NCBI RefSeq assembly: GCF_003203515.1
Contig: NZ_BGNG01000003.1
Coordinates: 186,001 to 250,000 of the forward strand
Direction of reading: 5' to 3'
Source of the DNA: Glaciecola sp. KUL10
GTDB taxonomy: Bacteria; Pseudomonadota; Gammaproteobacteria; Enterobacterales; Alteromonadaceae
DNA length: 64,000 nucleotides
Part shown: positions 1 to 10,570 of the stretch, piece after piece
Numbering within the stretch: position 1 is the first letter of the stretch
How the letters are laid out: every line of letters begins with the position of its first letter
Position numbers and translations under genes: made by a program
Notes under the pieces: model-generated
The model's input: the letters and a program-made list of their open reading frames with translations, nothing else
What the model was told of the DNA's origin: nothing
Databases searched by the model: none

Positions 1-787
1 TTCTCAAATCATTGATTAAGAGTTCGCATATTTTATGGAGATTAATGCGTCCACCGGCCATACGAGCACCGCGTTTTATAGCAGCGGCTTCTAAGAATTC
101 AAGCTCCGTATCCGGAATTTCATCCATATCAAAGCGTTGTCTTAATGCCCCAGGGTAGTGTTTAATTAAATAATCTGCGGCAAAAAAACCAACATCGTCG
201 TATTCCATGGCAGTATCTTTAACTGCGCCCGATGCTGCGAGTCTATAACCAGTGTTCGGGTTCATCAGCTTTGGCCAAAGCACCCCTGGCGTATCAAAAA
301 GCACGATCCCACTGCCTAGATTGATTCGTTGTTGTGCTTTAGTGACCGCTGGCTCATTGCCGGTTTTTGCAATCGTACGCTCAGCCAATATATTGATCAG
401 TGTTGATTTGCCAACATTAGGAATACCCATGATCATCGCATTGATACTTTTAACGCTTTTGTCTTTGTCAGCAAACATTTCTCTAATCAAAGGTAATATT
501 TGTTTACTTTGAGCCGCTTCATCTAAGCGCGTGGTGATAGTTTTGACGCCTTTTTCAGTCTCTAGGTAGGTTTGCCATTGAGCGGTTTTTTCGGGATCAG
601 CTAGATCAGATTTATTAAATATCTTGAGACAAGGTTTATCACCTCTGATTTTAGCAATTTCGGGATTTTCGCTTGAATAGGGAATACGCGCATCGATGAC
701 TTCGATAATTAAATCTACCTGCGAGATCTTTTCTTTTATCTCTTTCAATGCTTTATGCATGTGGCCTGGAAACCAATGAACTGCCAT
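1..787 (-). CDS. rbgA: Ribosome biogenesis GTPase YlqF/RbgA (3' end outside the window)
   Basis: The 262 visible residues run off the left edge, so the C-terminus is missing. The GTPase motifs are in circularly permuted order: the G4 motif (NKSD) comes first, then the P-loop (GIPNVGKST) near residue 122, then G3 (DTPG). This order is typical of the YlqF/RbgA/YawG family, which acts in late assembly of the 50S ribosomal subunit. The N-terminus MAVHWFPGHMHKA also matches the family. The ATG at 787 is the only reasonable start. The gene stands apart from the antiporter gene downstream of its own start, with about 140 bases between them. Family assignment is firm; the exact cellular role is inferred from the family. 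Confidence 0.93.
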   Translation of the reverse strand, partial: MAVHWFPGHMHKALKEIKEKISQVDLIIEVIDARIPYSSENPEIAKIRGDKPCLKIFNKSDLADPEKTAQWQTYLETEKGVKTITTRLDEAAQSKQILPLIREMFADKDKSVKSINAMIMGIPNVGKSTLINILAERTIAKTGNEPAVTKAQQRINLGSGIVLFDTPGVLWPKLMNPNTGYRLAASGAVKDTAMEYDDVGFFAADYLIKHYPGALRQRFDMDEIPDTELEFLEAAAIKRGARMAGGRINLHKICELLINDLR

Positions 788-927
788 GTTATCCCCTAGT
801 CAATCTGAATGTGCAAATCACGTTTAACGTAAATTTACGAATAGCGCGCATACTATAGAAATCACGGACAAGTTACCACTTTATGAAGCATCAGCACTTA
901 CGTTAAGCGTTTCTATCGCCTATCTAT

Positions 928-2901
928 CTAAGCGCCATACAACAAGAATTTTTCCATGCGTTCGACGCGCCTTGGTTTACCCGAAATAACTAATACATCA
1001 TTTGCCAAGACCGTTGTTTGCTCATCAGGCGTTTCTGTTTCTTGACCATTTCGTCTTATACCAGCAACGCTGATACGTTTTTTCGTAAAACAAAGTTCTT
1101 CAAGTGTCTTACCTACCGCAAAGGCATCCGCTGTAATCACGACAGCATGCATAAACTCTAACTTGTCTTTAGTACCGTAGCTAATTTCAGTTGTTTCGCC
1201 TGGAAAAAAGCCATGCATATGTTGATAGCCCTTTTTGCGCTCATTTCTCACCCGCTTCAAAATCCTAGACATCGGCACGCCAGAATAGTGAAGAACTTGA
1301 GAAACTAGCATCAAACTCCCCTCTTGAATCTCAGGGACAACTTGAGCCACGCCCGCCTTGTAAAAATCATCAACCTGATAGTCTTTGCGCGTTCGTACTA
1401 CGATTTTCATATCTGACTTTAAGTCTTTTACTGCGTTAGTGACTTTGAGGGCTTTATCGTGATTATCAAAGGTAATCAGCAGTAATTGGGCGTTTAGTAA
1501 TCGTGCAGATTTTAGTAAATCACGTTGGCTAGCATCGCCGTAGATCACCGGCTCTCCTGCCTGACGACTTTCTTGTACCCGTATCGCATCAACATCTATG
1601 GCAATATACTTTATTCCCTCTAGTTTAAGCATACGGGCAACTGATTGCCCCACCCTGCCAAAACCGGCAATCACGACGTGTTCACTGATGTTGGCTTGCG
1701 CTTCAGTTAACACAGTCTCAACCAAGGTATCTTTGTTTTCGTCTTTTACTACCCAATTAGCGAATCTATCGCTGTTATTAATCAGCCACGGCGTAAGCCC
1801 CATGCTTAATACGCCAATACTAATGATCACCGAAGATTGGGTCTGTGTGATGATGCTATTTTGTGCGGCAAGCGCGGCAATAACAAAACTAAACTCACCC
1901 ATTTGAGAAAGTTTAAGGCCAGCTGCCCAAGCATCTTTGGCTGAGGACTTAAATCCCAGTGCGACCAATCTGACGATGACCGTCTTTACACCCATCATCA
2001 GTAAGCAGCCAAAAATGATGAAGTGAAACTCAGATAGAAACACCGACAGCTGAAGTTTCATTCCTACCGTTACAAAGAATAAGCCCATCAACATATCCCT
2101 AAACGGGCGAATATCGGCCTCTAGTTGATGCCTATATTGTGATTCACTTAGCATCATTCCGGCTAAAAAAGCACCAAGTGCCATTGACAAACCAAAGGCG
2201 TAAGTCACACCCGCAGCCAACAGCGCAATTAAAATAGTAGTGAGCACAAAGAGTTCATCGGTACGTGCCCTCGCGACCTCATTAAACAGCCTTGGTAGTA
2301 ACCACCGGCCAACACTAAGTAAAACGGCAACAACGACTACACCTTTAAATAAAGCAAACAGCATGGCCGTGCCAATACTTTGTTCACTTTCCATAGCTAG
2401 TAAAGGAATCACAATAAGAATTGGAACCACGGCAATATCTTGAAATAAAAGAATACTGACTGCCATTTGCGAACGTGGTGTATTTAAGCGACCTAGCTCA
2501 TCTATTTGCTTGATTACAATTGCCGTAGACGACAGCCCAATCATTCCGCCGATCACAAGCGCAGTACTCAAGTTAAAACCAAAGGAAATCATCACTACCG
2601 CAAACACTATTGTGCAGACGATCATTTGCCCAGCGCCGATCCCAAACACTAAGTGGCGCATGGCAATCATTTTAGGCAAGGAGAATTCAAGCCCTAATGA
2701 AAACAACAAAAAAACAATACCGACCTCTGCAATGATGTGCATTTGGTCTGGGTCATCAAACAAACTGAGTATTTCTGGGCCCGCCAACAGGCCCGCGACA
2801 AGATAGGCAAGAATCGCTGGGAGATTGATGCGTTTGAAAAACCACACCACAAAGACGGATAAGGTCATCAAACCTAGAATATTGACAAATTCTTGATTCA
2901 A
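928..2901 (-). CDS. CPA2-family monovalent cation:proton antiporter with TrkA-N/TrkA-C domains (KefB-like)
   Basis: An integral inner-membrane antiporter of about 657 residues. The N-terminal 390 residues carry roughly 12 hydrophobic segments of the Na+/H+ exchanger fold. A Rossmann TrkA-N (RCK) domain begins at the motif HVVIAGFGRVGQ, and a TrkA-C domain ends the protein (VLVISGKPRRVERME). Members of this family exchange K+ or Na+ for protons under nucleotide control. The open frame reaches a GTG at 2958 and an ATG at 2943, but those extra residues are cysteine/aromatic-rich and have no ribosome-binding site. A TTG at 2901 has GGGA seven bases upstream and gives the usual family N-terminus, so I chose it. 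No glutathione-gating partner (KefF/KefG) is adjacent, so the ion and the regulation are unknown. Confidence 0.88.
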   Translation of the reverse strand: MNQEFVNILGLMTLSVFVVWFFKRINLPAILAYLVAGLLAGPEILSLFDDPDQMHIIAEVGIVFLLFSLGLEFSLPKMIAMRHLVFGIGAGQMIVCTIVFAVVMISFGFNLSTALVIGGMIGLSSTAIVIKQIDELGRLNTPRSQMAVSILLFQDIAVVPILIVIPLLAMESEQSIGTAMLFALFKGVVVVAVLLSVGRWLLPRLFNEVARARTDELFVLTTILIALLAAGVTYAFGLSMALGAFLAGMMLSESQYRHQLEADIRPFRDMLMGLFFVTVGMKLQLSVFLSEFHFIIFGCLLMMGVKTVIVRLVALGFKSSAKDAWAAGLKLSQMGEFSFVIAALAAQNSIITQTQSSVIISIGVLSMGLTPWLINNSDRFANWVVKDENKDTLVETVLTEAQANISEHVVIAGFGRVGQSVARMLKLEGIKYIAIDVDAIRVQESRQAGEPVIYGDASQRDLLKSARLLNAQLLLITFDNHDKALKVTNAVKDLKSDMKIVVRTRKDYQVDDFYKAGVAQVVPEIQEGSLMLVSQVLHYSGVPMSRILKRVRNERKKGYQHMHGFFPGETTEISYGTKDKLEFMHAVVITADAFAVGKTLEELCFTKKRISVAGIRRNGQETETPDEQTTVLANDVLVISGKPRRVERMEKFLLYGA

Positions 2902-3042
2902 AAAATTTTCCCAATTATGTCGAGAGAAACAAAAGCATAGCATTAAAGTTTGGCACACATACTGCTATCTGTTTACAAAATGATAAAACGACACAAGCCA
3001 GTATGTAAGTGTTCAATTGTCCTAGCGCAATATGACGAGTTT

Positions 3043-3069
3043 TTGACACCTACAGACTACTAATATAAT
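3043..3069 (+). promoter_or_regulatory. Candidate sigma-70 promoter for the GGDEF gene
   Basis: A consensus -35 hexamer TTGACA (3043-3048) and a consensus -10 hexamer TATAAT (3064-3069) lie just upstream of the GGDEF gene. The spacer is 15 bases, shorter than the ideal 17, which lowers confidence despite both hexamers being perfect. Confidence 0.5.
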
Positions 3070-3095
3070 TAATCAAAATCTATTTGGAGTGTATG

Positions 3096-4001
3096 ATGGA
3101 TTCAATGACGTTCGCAGAGCAAGAAATCAATCAATCGCAATTGTTCATTAGCGAAGCAGCTGAGCAACCTGTGTTAACCACAAGTGAATCCGCACATGTC
3201 ATGCGCATGTTGATGGCATCAATAGACTTAGAAGAGCTGATTGATAGCTATATGGAAATGCTTACCGCAAAATTGCCATGCGCATCCCTCAAACTCACAT
3301 TTGCGGACCAAGTACTGAAAATGGGTAAAAACAAGGGACAAGGTCGAATTATGAAAATTTCGATCACTTATGGACACCCTTACGGCACGCCACAGCACGC
3401 TCAATTAGCATATGCTTTTTCAAAAGTACTAAGCCCCGTACAACGAAAAATGTTGTCTGAAATGCATGGTTTGTTTGCAATGAGTTTACGTCATGCGCTT
3501 GAATTTTATCGCCTAAGTCAACTCGCGACCAAGGATGTTTTAACCGGTCTGGGTAATCGTTCGTTTTTTAATGAAACGATTGAAAAGCAGATTAGTCAGT
3601 GTAAGCGACAAAATTCAAGCTTTGGGTTGCTTGTACTCGATCTTGATAATTTTAAATCAGTGAATGATATTCATGGCCACCAACAAGGCGATGAGGTGCT
3701 AATTGGATTTGCGAATATTCTAAAAGACTGTCTTCGTGACACTGACCATGCCTTTAGATTTGGCGGTGATGAGTTTTGCTGTGTGTTAACCGATGTTAAT
3801 CGTTCAGCTAATGAGTTAGTGGCAGCGCGAATCAAGCGTTCAGTTGAAAACCATATCATGTTTAAGCAGTTTGGCGTGTCTTGTAGTGTCGGTGCAACGT
3901 CCTTTGAGCCAAGCGATTGTGCGAAAACCCTTTTTGACCGAGCAGATAAAGCACTCTACGAGGCTAAAGAAGCAGGTAAAAACGTTTACCGCGCAGCCTA
4001 G
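3096..4001 (+). CDS. Diguanylate cyclase (GGDEF domain)
   Basis: A 301-residue soluble protein. The C-terminal half is a complete GGDEF domain that makes cyclic di-GMP from two GTP. The active-site signature GGDEF is at about residues 223-227. It is preceded by RDTD five residues upstream (about 214-217), the canonical RxxD inhibitory site, so product feedback inhibition is expected. The N-terminal 140 residues have no transmembrane segment and no sensor domain I recognise. The ATG at 3096 was chosen because GGAG lies six bases upstream; the ATG at 3093 is only three bases from it. A hairpin terminator follows. It is monocistronic and divergent from the antiporter gene. Confidence 0.93.
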   Translation: MDSMTFAEQEINQSQLFISEAAEQPVLTTSESAHVMRMLMASIDLEELIDSYMEMLTAKLPCASLKLTFADQVLKMGKNKGQGRIMKISITYGHPYGTPQHAQLAYAFSKVLSPVQRKMLSEMHGLFAMSLRHALEFYRLSQLATKDVLTGLGNRSFFNETIEKQISQCKRQNSSFGLLVLDLDNFKSVNDIHGHQQGDEVLIGFANILKDCLRDTDHAFRFGGDEFCCVLTDVNRSANELVAARIKRSVENHIMFKQFGVSCSVGATSFEPSDCAKTLFDRADKALYEAKEAGKNVYRAA

Positions 4002-4028
4002 TCTATAGTTTTACAAAATTCCCAACTT

Positions 4029-4063
4029 CCGCTGTGTATGCATTAAATACACAGCGGCTTTTT
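4029..4063 (+). terminator. Rho-independent terminator of the GGDEF gene
   Basis: An 11-bp perfect stem (CCGCTGTGTAT / ATACACAGCGG) with a 7-base loop is followed by CTTTTT. It ends at the stop codon of the convergent tilS gene. Confidence 0.85.
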
Positions 4064-5426
4064 AAGTCTTCTCGACGCATAGCTCACTGCCAACAACATT
4101 CAATACGCGATCAGCCAATACGATTGCTTTTATTTCGCTTTCACGAATGACCATTGGCAATGTAGCTCGATACCAAGGGGGGACTTTGTATTCCTTACAC
4201 CACTGTTTTATCGATTTTGATGGTCGATTGGCCTGCACTTTTATCTTTGCGCTTAAGCTTGCATACTCGAGTTGATAGCTACTTTTATTTGCCTGTTCAA
4301 GTTGATCACTATCTAACTTACCAAGTTTTACGCTAAACCCAAATAGCGAGTGCCTATATTCAAAAGGAAGGTGTTCGATCGTTTGCCCTAATAATGGTTT
4401 CTCAGTTTTGGTCACGATAACCAGATAACCATCAAAGCGTTTTAGACGTCTGTTAGACACTATGACTTCTGGTTGTGCATCCTCTGCTGCATGGCACAAA
4501 GAGAGCGCTTCATTTAATTGAGCAAAACTCGGAAACACCTGATTGTCACCAAGCCATACTCTTAATACTTCAGACTGTAATAGCACATCAATCGAAAGTA
4601 ATTTATCTATTTCAAGTAGTGCATGTTCGTATCGACTGAGTATCGCTGCTGATTGTGCTTCCTGACTAAATCCATATAGTGTTTGTCGAGCAAATACCTC
4701 AACTAGTTGGCTTTGTTGCTGACAAAGTAAAGCCGTTCTAGAGACTGTTTTTGAAAACGAGGGCCACCTTTTATTAATGATTGGAAGTACGTCTTTTCTC
4801 AAAAAATTGCGGTCAAAACGCACATCTTTATTAGAATCATCTTCGATGTACGCAAGCTCATAACTTTGCGCATAGTCATTTATGAGTGCTTGAGAGACTG
4901 AAAGCAAAGGGCGAGCAAACCAATGCCCTTGAGGACTCGTAAATTGTGCGGGCATACTTGCCAAGCCTTTTACACCGCTTCCCCGTTTTAACTGAAGTAA
5001 GAAGGTTTCTGCTTGGTCGTCTTGGTGCTGCCCAAGTAACACGATGCCTTTTTCCTTGAGGCTCGCAAAATGTTTATCAGCCCAATCGTTAATCGCCTGA
5101 TAACGAGCGTCTCTTGCAAGCGCTTCAAGGCTATTTCTTGCTTTAGCTTTAACCTGCACAGACACACTATAAAAGTCGATATTTAGTGTGTTACACACTT
5201 GCTGACAATGAGTTTGCCAAGCATCGGCATGCTTGCTAATGCCATGATTTATATGCAGTGCGCTTAGTTTGATCGCTTCACTTGATGAGGTGTCCGAAAT
5301 GTAGCGATGGCAAAGATCAAGTAATACGCTCGAATCAATGCCGCCACTGTATGCCACACAAATATGTCTGACATTATCGTCTATGCTCTGAGCTAAGATT
5401 TTTAGTAGAGCATCGTGTTTAGACAT
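4062..5426 (-). CDS. tilS: tRNA(Ile)-lysidine synthase TilS
   Basis: This 454-residue protein has the N-type ATP pyrophosphatase PP-loop SGGIDS at residues 27-32. The usual TilS blocks follow, including LGQHQDDQAET and GVKGLASMPAQ. The enzyme ligates lysine to C34 of the CAU-anticodon tRNA-Ile, converting it to lysidine so that AUA is read as isoleucine; it is essential in most bacteria. Length is close to the 430-residue E. coli enzyme and includes the C-terminal TilS domain (KIKVQANRPSKSIKQWCKE). It follows accA at 61 bases in the same direction, an arrangement common in gammaproteobacteria. Confidence 0.96.
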   Translation of the reverse strand: MSKHDALLKILAQSIDDNVRHICVAYSGGIDSSVLLDLCHRYISDTSSSEAIKLSALHINHGISKHADAWQTHCQQVCNTLNIDFYSVSVQVKAKARNSLEALARDARYQAINDWADKHFASLKEKGIVLLGQHQDDQAETFLLQLKRGSGVKGLASMPAQFTSPQGHWFARPLLSVSQALINDYAQSYELAYIEDDSNKDVRFDRNFLRKDVLPIINKRWPSFSKTVSRTALLCQQQSQLVEVFARQTLYGFSQEAQSAAILSRYEHALLEIDKLLSIDVLLQSEVLRVWLGDNQVFPSFAQLNEALSLCHAAEDAQPEVIVSNRRLKRFDGYLVIVTKTEKPLLGQTIEHLPFEYRHSLFGFSVKLGKLDSDQLEQANKSSYQLEYASLSAKIKVQANRPSKSIKQWCKEYKVPPWYRATLPMVIRESEIKAIVLADRVLNVVGSELCVEKT

Positions 5427-5487
5427 ATTTTAGCTTTTTTCTTATAAATTAAGTGCAGTGTAGAACGCTAACTTACACAGAACACGC

Positions 5488-6444
5488 TTAGCAATACCCA
5501 AAAGACATCAGTCTTTCGTAGCGTTCTTCTAATAGCGTTTCAGTCGGTAAACTTGAAAGCTGAGCTAACTGTTGTTTGATACACGCTTTTAGGTTAGCGG
5601 CCATGCCATCATAATTTCGGTGAGCCCCGCCAAGAGGTTCTTCAACGATACTGTTTATCAAGCCAAGCTCTTTTATTTGAGGTGCACTGACGCCCATAGC
5701 TTCCGCGGCGACAGATGCTTTTTCAGCGCTCTTCCATAGGATAGAAGCACAGCCTTCTGGGGAAATAACCGAGTAGGTAGAATACTGCAACATGTTGACT
5801 CTATCGCCCACACCAATGGCTAATGCACCGCCAGAACCACCTTCGCCAATCACTGTGCAGATAATGGGCACAGTTAACTCTGCCATTACCTTTAGGTTCA
5901 TCGCGATCGCTTCACTTTGACCACGCTCTTCGGCGCCCACGCCAGGATAAGCGCCAGGGGTATCAATGAAAGTAATGATAGGTAGGTTGAATCGCTCAGC
6001 CATTTTCATCAACCGTAAAGCTTTGCGGTACCCTTCAGGTTTAGGCATACCAAAGTTACGTTTTATTTTTTCTTGCGTGTCTCGACCTTTTTGATGGCCG
6101 ATGATCATCACTGGAATGTCGTCTAATTTAGCAATGCCACCAATAATAGCTTTGTCATCCGCATAGGCACGGTCACCAGCTAATTCATCAAACTCGGTGA
6201 CTAATCTGTCAATATAGTCTTGGGTGTATGGACGCATAGGATGACGTGCAATCTGGCTAATTTGCCAAACACCTAAACCATTGAAGATCTTTTTAGTTAA
6301 CTCAGCTGTTTTTTCACGTAAGCGAGAAATCTCTTCTTCAATGCTCACATCAAACTCACCACCTTGGTTGATGATGCGCAGCTCTTCTATTTTGGCTTCG
6401 TATTCAGCAATTGGCTGTTCAAAATCCAAAAATTGTAAACTCAT
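5488..6444 (-). CDS. accA: Acetyl-CoA carboxylase, carboxyltransferase alpha subunit
   Basis: This 318-residue protein aligns over its full length with the E. coli AccA pattern. It shows [22 protein letters not shown] at the start, then [30 protein letters not shown] and [11 protein letters not shown]. With AccD it forms the carboxyltransferase that moves CO2 from carboxybiotin to acetyl-CoA, giving malonyl-CoA for fatty-acid synthesis. It lies 41 bases after dnaE in the same direction, the usual dnaE-accA order. The ATG start is unambiguous. Confidence 0.97.
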   Translation of the reverse strand: MSLQFLDFEQPIAEYEAKIEELRIINQGGEFDVSIEEEISRLREKTAELTKKIFNGLGVWQISQIARHPMRPYTQDYIDRLVTEFDELAGDRAYADDKAIIGGIAKLDDIPVMIIGHQKGRDTQEKIKRNFGMPKPEGYRKALRLMKMAERFNLPIITFIDTPGAYPGVGAEERGQSEAIAMNLKVMAELTVPIICTVIGEGGSGGALAIGVGDRVNMLQYSTYSVISPEGCASILWKSAEKASVAAEAMGVSAPQIKELGLINSIVEEPLGGAHRNYDGMAANLKACIKQQLAQLSSLPTETLLEERYERLMSFGYC

Positions 6445-6485
6445 GAGTAATCCTGATTGTGTTAAGTGGTTATCTTATTTCCACT

Positions 6486-9400
6486 TTAATTAAATATTAA
6501 TTCGACTTGTTCAGCGCCTAGCATATGCGATAAATCGCTCAGTAATTGGTCTTCTGGTTGTACATACCATTTTGCACCGGCGTTAATATCAACTTGAGCA
6601 TCAGTGTGCTTAAGTTGAATTCTTAGTGGACAAGTTCCATTGCTGTAGTCTTGTAAAATACCTTGTAGCTTAGCGATACCCGAGACACTGCACAACTCTT
6701 GTGGCAGTTTTAAACTCAAATATTTGGCGTATTTTTCACGCGCTTGCATCAATGTCATTACATCTCTGGCGTTTATTGTATTTTGCCCAGAGAATTCATC
6801 AAAGCTGACCTGTCCGCTGACCCATAATAATTGGTCTGAACTCAAGATTGATTCATATTGTTCAAACACGTCTGGGTAAAAGCGCACATCCATGCGACCC
6901 GACTTATCGTCTAGTGTTACGATCCCCCAACGACGACCTTTTTTATTCACCATCACTCTGACACTGAGCACCAAACCACAAGTCGACACGGCATTGTCTT
7001 TGTTAGTGGGTTTTAAGTCATTAATGCGCAAATCAGCATAATGCTTAACTTCGCGTAAATATTGATTGATTGGGTGGCCGGTTAGATACAAGCCTAATGT
7101 CTCTTTTTCACCGTCTAAGCGAACTTTTTCAGACCATTGTGCTACTTGAGCATATGCCGCTTCAACTTCATCGCTTTCGACCGCTAGACCAAATAGGTCA
7201 GTCTGCCCAGAAAGATTATTTTTGGCTTGTTGACTGGCGGCATCTAAGGCATTTTTAATTGAAGCAAGCAGTGATGCTCTGTGCGTGCCAAAGGTATCCA
7301 TTGCTCCCGCTAATACGAGTTTTTCTAACACGCGTTTATTGACTTTTTTAACGTCGACCTTTGCGCAAAAATCAAATAAATCGTCAAATTTACCTTGTTG
7401 CTCACGCGCTTGAATAATGGCTTCGACTGGGCCTTCACCCACGCCTTTTATTGCGCCAATACCATAGACAATTTCGCCGTGTTCATTAACCGTGAATTTA
7501 TATTGCCCCGCATTTAAGTCAGGTGGCAAAATAGTTAAGCCCATATTGCTACACTCGTCCACTAGGGTCACGATTTTATCCGTGTTATCCATATCCGCTG
7601 ACATTACCGCGGCCATGAATTCAGCAGGATAATGAGCTTTTAACCAGAGTGTTTGATATGACACCAGTGCATAGGCAGCGGAGTGAGATTTATTAAAGCC
7701 GTAGCCCGCAAACTTTTCAACTAAGTCAAAGATTTTGGCAGCAAGGTCTGGCTCAATGTTGTTATTAGCCGCACCGTCTTGAAATGAAGCGCGTTGTTTA
7801 GCCATTTCTTCGGGCTTTTTCTTACCCATTGCTCGGCGTAACAAATCAGCGCCGCCAAGAGAATAACCAGACATCACTTGCGCGATTTGCATGACTTGCT
7901 CTTGGTATAAAATAATGCCGTAGGTAGGCTCTAGTATTTCCCTAAGACACTCGTGTTGGTATTCAGCATCTGGGAACGAGATTTCTTCTCTGCCGTGTTT
8001 ACGGTCAATGAAGTTATCAACCATGCCTGATTGCAATGGCCCCGGTCTAAACAACGCTACAAGTGCAATAATGTCTTCAAAACAGTCAGGCTTGAGCCGC
8101 TTAATAAGGTCTTTCATACCGCGAGATTCCAGCTGGAATACTGCGGTGGTTTCTGCGTTTTGTAAAACAGTAAAAGAACGTGGGTCTTCTAGTGGAATTT
8201 GCGAGATATCAATCTCTTTACCCTGTACCTCTTTAACCATATCCAATGCCCATTGGATAATCGTCAATGTACGTAGACCTAAAAAGTCAAACTTCACGAG
8301 GCCGGCTGTTTCGACATCATTTTTATCAAACTGGGTGACAGGATTTTTACCTTCATCGTCACAATAAAGCGGTGAAAAATCGGTAATCGTGGTTGGTGAT
8401 ATAACAACTCCACCCGCGTGTTTTCCTGCATTTCGTGTGACTCCCTCAAGGAAACGCGCGGTATCAATTAGGTCTTTTACTTCTTCGTCTTCGTCATAAA
8501 GCTCTGGCAGTCTAGGCTCAACTTCGAATGCTTTTGATAATGTCATGCCCGGATCAGGTGGGACAAGTTTAGATATTCTATCGACAAACCCATAGGGATG
8601 ACCAAGGACTCGGCCAACGTCTCGAATGACGGCTTTGGCGGCCATTGTTCCGAAGGTGATGATTTGCGATACCGCGTCACGTCCATAGATATCTGCAACG
8701 TGATCGATCACCTCATCACGTCTGTCCATGCAAAAATCGATGTCAAAATCAGGCATAGAAACACGTTCTGGGTTGAGAAAACGCTCAAACAGCAAGTCAA
8801 ATTCTAGGGGATCAAGGTCGGTAATATCCAAGGCATAAGCAACTAATGAACCCGCGCCAGATCCGCGACCGGGGCCAACAGGAATACCATTGTCTTTACT
8901 CCATTGAATAAATTCCATCACGATCAGGAAGTAACCAGGGAAGCCCATTTGGTTAATAACTTCCAGTTCGATCGCTAAGCGTTCGTCGTATTCGGGACGT
9001 TTTTCTTTGCGCGCTTCTTCATCTGGGAATAGTTTAGCCAGTCGCCTTTCTAAGCCTTCTTCGGAAACTTTGACCAAGAAGTCCTCGGTTGTCATTTCAC
9101 CTGTTGGAAATTGAGGTAAAAAATACTCTCCCAGTCTTATTTCAACATTGCATCGGCGGGCTATTTCGATTGTGTTTTCGCATGCTTCAGGAACATCACT
9201 GAACAGTTCGCACATCTCTTCAGCGCTTCGCATATATTGCTGTTCGCTGTAATTTTTTGGTCGTCTAGGATCGGCTAGCGTATAGCCCTCACTGATACAG
9301 ACTCTGACTTCATGTGGGTCAAAACCCTCTGGTTCATTAAAGCAGACTTCGTTAGTTGCAACTACCGGAAGATCATTGGCTAGTGCAAATTCAACGGCAC

Positions 9401-9947
9401 GATGCACGTAGTCTTCTTCACCATCGCGGCCTGTTCTGACCAATTCAATATAATAACGGTCTGGAAAATAACGCTTAAAGAAGTTTGCGGCTTTGAGCGC
9501 ATCCTCTTGATTGTTTTTGGTCAAAGAAATGCCTAAATCACCTTTTGTAGCCCCAGATAATACAATTACGCCTTCGTTATGCTCTTCTAACCATTTTTGG
9601 CAAACTACTACCTTATGATCAACATGCCCCTGCTGATATGCTTTTGATATCAATAAAGTGATGTTTTTATAGCCCTCAATATTTTGAGCTAATAAGGTCA
9701 GCCTGGTGATTTCGCCTTGGCAGATATCAGAGAGTAACCAAATATCGCAACCAATAATGGGTTTTATACCCATTGAAAACGCATTTGAGTAATATTTAAC
9801 GAGACCACACATATTCATTTGGTCGGTGATTGCAATTGCCGGCATATTTAACTCGGCGGTTTTGCTCAATATTGGCTTGACCTTATTTAGGCCATCCATC
9901 ATTGAAAAATCACTGTGGACACGCAAATGAACAAAAGCTGATGACAC
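6486..9947 (-). CDS. dnaE: DNA polymerase III alpha subunit (replicative polymerase)
   Basis: At 1153 residues this is close to E. coli DnaE (1160). A PHP domain opens the protein ([14 protein letters not shown]). The polymerase core carries the catalytic PDFDIDF motif with aspartates at about residues 400 and 402. Helix-hairpin-helix, OB-fold and C-terminal tau-binding regions follow. It is the chromosomal replicase catalytic subunit. The start is a GTG at 9947 with GAGG eight bases upstream; this gives the expected N-terminus, and no ATG fits better. It follows rnhB after 14 bases, so the two are probably cotranscribed. Confidence 0.97.
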   Translation of the reverse strand: MSSAFVHLRVHSDFSMMDGLNKVKPILSKTAELNMPAIAITDQMNMCGLVKYYSNAFSMGIKPIIGCDIWLLSDICQGEITRLTLLAQNIEGYKNITLLISKAYQQGHVDHKVVVCQKWLEEHNEGVIVLSGATKGDLGISLTKNNQEDALKAANFFKRYFPDRYYIELVRTGRDGEEDYVHRAVEFALANDLPVVATNEVCFNEPEGFDPHEVRVCISEGYTLADPRRPKNYSEQQYMRSAEEMCELFSDVPEACENTIEIARRCNVEIRLGEYFLPQFPTGEMTTEDFLVKVSEEGLERRLAKLFPDEEARKEKRPEYDERLAIELEVINQMGFPGYFLIVMEFIQWSKDNGIPVGPGRGSGAGSLVAYALDITDLDPLEFDLLFERFLNPERVSMPDFDIDFCMDRRDEVIDHVADIYGRDAVSQIITFGTMAAKAVIRDVGRVLGHPYGFVDRISKLVPPDPGMTLSKAFEVEPRLPELYDEDEEVKDLIDTARFLEGVTRNAGKHAGGVVISPTTITDFSPLYCDDEGKNPVTQFDKNDVETAGLVKFDFLGLRTLTIIQWALDMVKEVQGKEIDISQIPLEDPRSFTVLQNAETTAVFQLESRGMKDLIKRLKPDCFEDIIALVALFRPGPLQSGMVDNFIDRKHGREEISFPDAEYQHECLREILEPTYGIILYQEQVMQIAQVMSGYSLGGADLLRRAMGKKKPEEMAKQRASFQDGAANNNIEPDLAAKIFDLVEKFAGYGFNKSHSAAYALVSYQTLWLKAHYPAEFMAAVMSADMDNTDKIVTLVDECSNMGLTILPPDLNAGQYKFTVNEHGEIVYGIGAIKGVGEGPVEAIIQAREQQGKFDDLFDFCAKVDVKKVNKRVLEKLVLAGAMDTFGTHRASLLASIKNALDAASQQAKNNLSGQTDLFGLAVESDEVEAAYAQVAQWSEKVRLDGEKETLGLYLTGHPINQYLREVKHYADLRINDLKPTNKDNAVSTCGLVLSVRVMVNKKGRRWGIVTLDDKSGRMDVRFYPDVFEQYESILSSDQLLWVSGQVSFDEFSGQNTINARDVMTLMQAREKYAKYLSLKLPQELCSVSGIAKLQGILQDYSNGTCPLRIQLKHTDAQVDINAGAKWYVQPEDQLLSDLSHMLGAEQVELIFN

Positions 9948-9961
9948 GCGATAACCTCTTA

Positions 9962-10570
9962 TTATTTTAATTTTTTGGGAGCTCTTATCAGCCCCTCAAA
10001 CTTTTCAAGCGCCTCTTTGACGGGCTTGAAACTTGTACGATGACACCACAATGGACCAAACTCATTTATCGCTTCAAAATGCGCTTTAGTCGGGTAACCT
10101 TTGTGTTTATTAAATCCATACTCTGGATACATTAAATGAAGTTCATTCATCTGTTCATCGCGAAACACTTTCGCAACGATGGATGCAGCAGAAATTTGCT
10201 CGAACTTATCGTCTCCCTTGACGACTGCTTCGCTTGAATATGACCAGTCTGGCACGCGATTGCCATCCACTAAGACATGATCGGGCCTTACATTCAATCC
10301 ATCGACCGCGCGTGTCATCGCCAACATTGTCGCATGCAATATATTGAGCTGGTCTATTTCTTTAGGAGTGGCAATGCCTATATTCCATGATAACGCGTTT
10401 TGCTTAATTTCGTTAAACAGAAAATTACGTTTCTTTTCAGTTAATTTTTTTGAATCTCGCAAACCCAGAATCGGTTTATTGGGATCTAAAATAACGGCAC
10501 ACGTAACTACATCACCCACTAGCGGGCCTCTGCCGACCTCATCTACACCAGCTATATTTGTTGTGTTCAT
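9962..10570 (-). CDS. rnhB: Ribonuclease HII
   Basis: This 202-residue enzyme cleaves the RNA strand of RNA-DNA hybrids and removes single ribonucleotides from DNA. The signature [14 protein letters not shown] near the N-terminus supplies the D-E of the DEDD active site. [10 protein letters not shown] follows, then the aspartates around [10 protein letters not shown] and [12 protein letters not shown]. Its ATG overlaps the lpxB stop codon by four bases (ATGA), indicating translational coupling with lpxB. Confidence 0.96.
   Translation of the reverse strand: MNTTNIAGVDEVGRGPLVGDVVTCAVILDPNKPILGLRDSKKLTEKKRNFLFNEIKQNALSWNIGIATPKEIDQLNILHATMLAMTRAVDGLNVRPDHVLVDGNRVPDWSYSSEAVVKGDDKFEQISAASIVAKVFRDEQMNELHLMYPEYGFNKHKGYPTKAHFEAINEFGPLWCHRTSFKPVKEALEKFEGLIRAPKKLK

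Noticed and set aside
252-512. 86-residue plus-strand frame
   Set aside because: It lies entirely inside rbgA on the opposite strand and has no ribosome-binding site or recognisable domain.
928-2958. Naming the antiporter KefB or KefC
   Set aside because: Domain order fits, but there is no KefF/KefG partner gene and the glutathione-binding residues could not be verified, so only the family was given.
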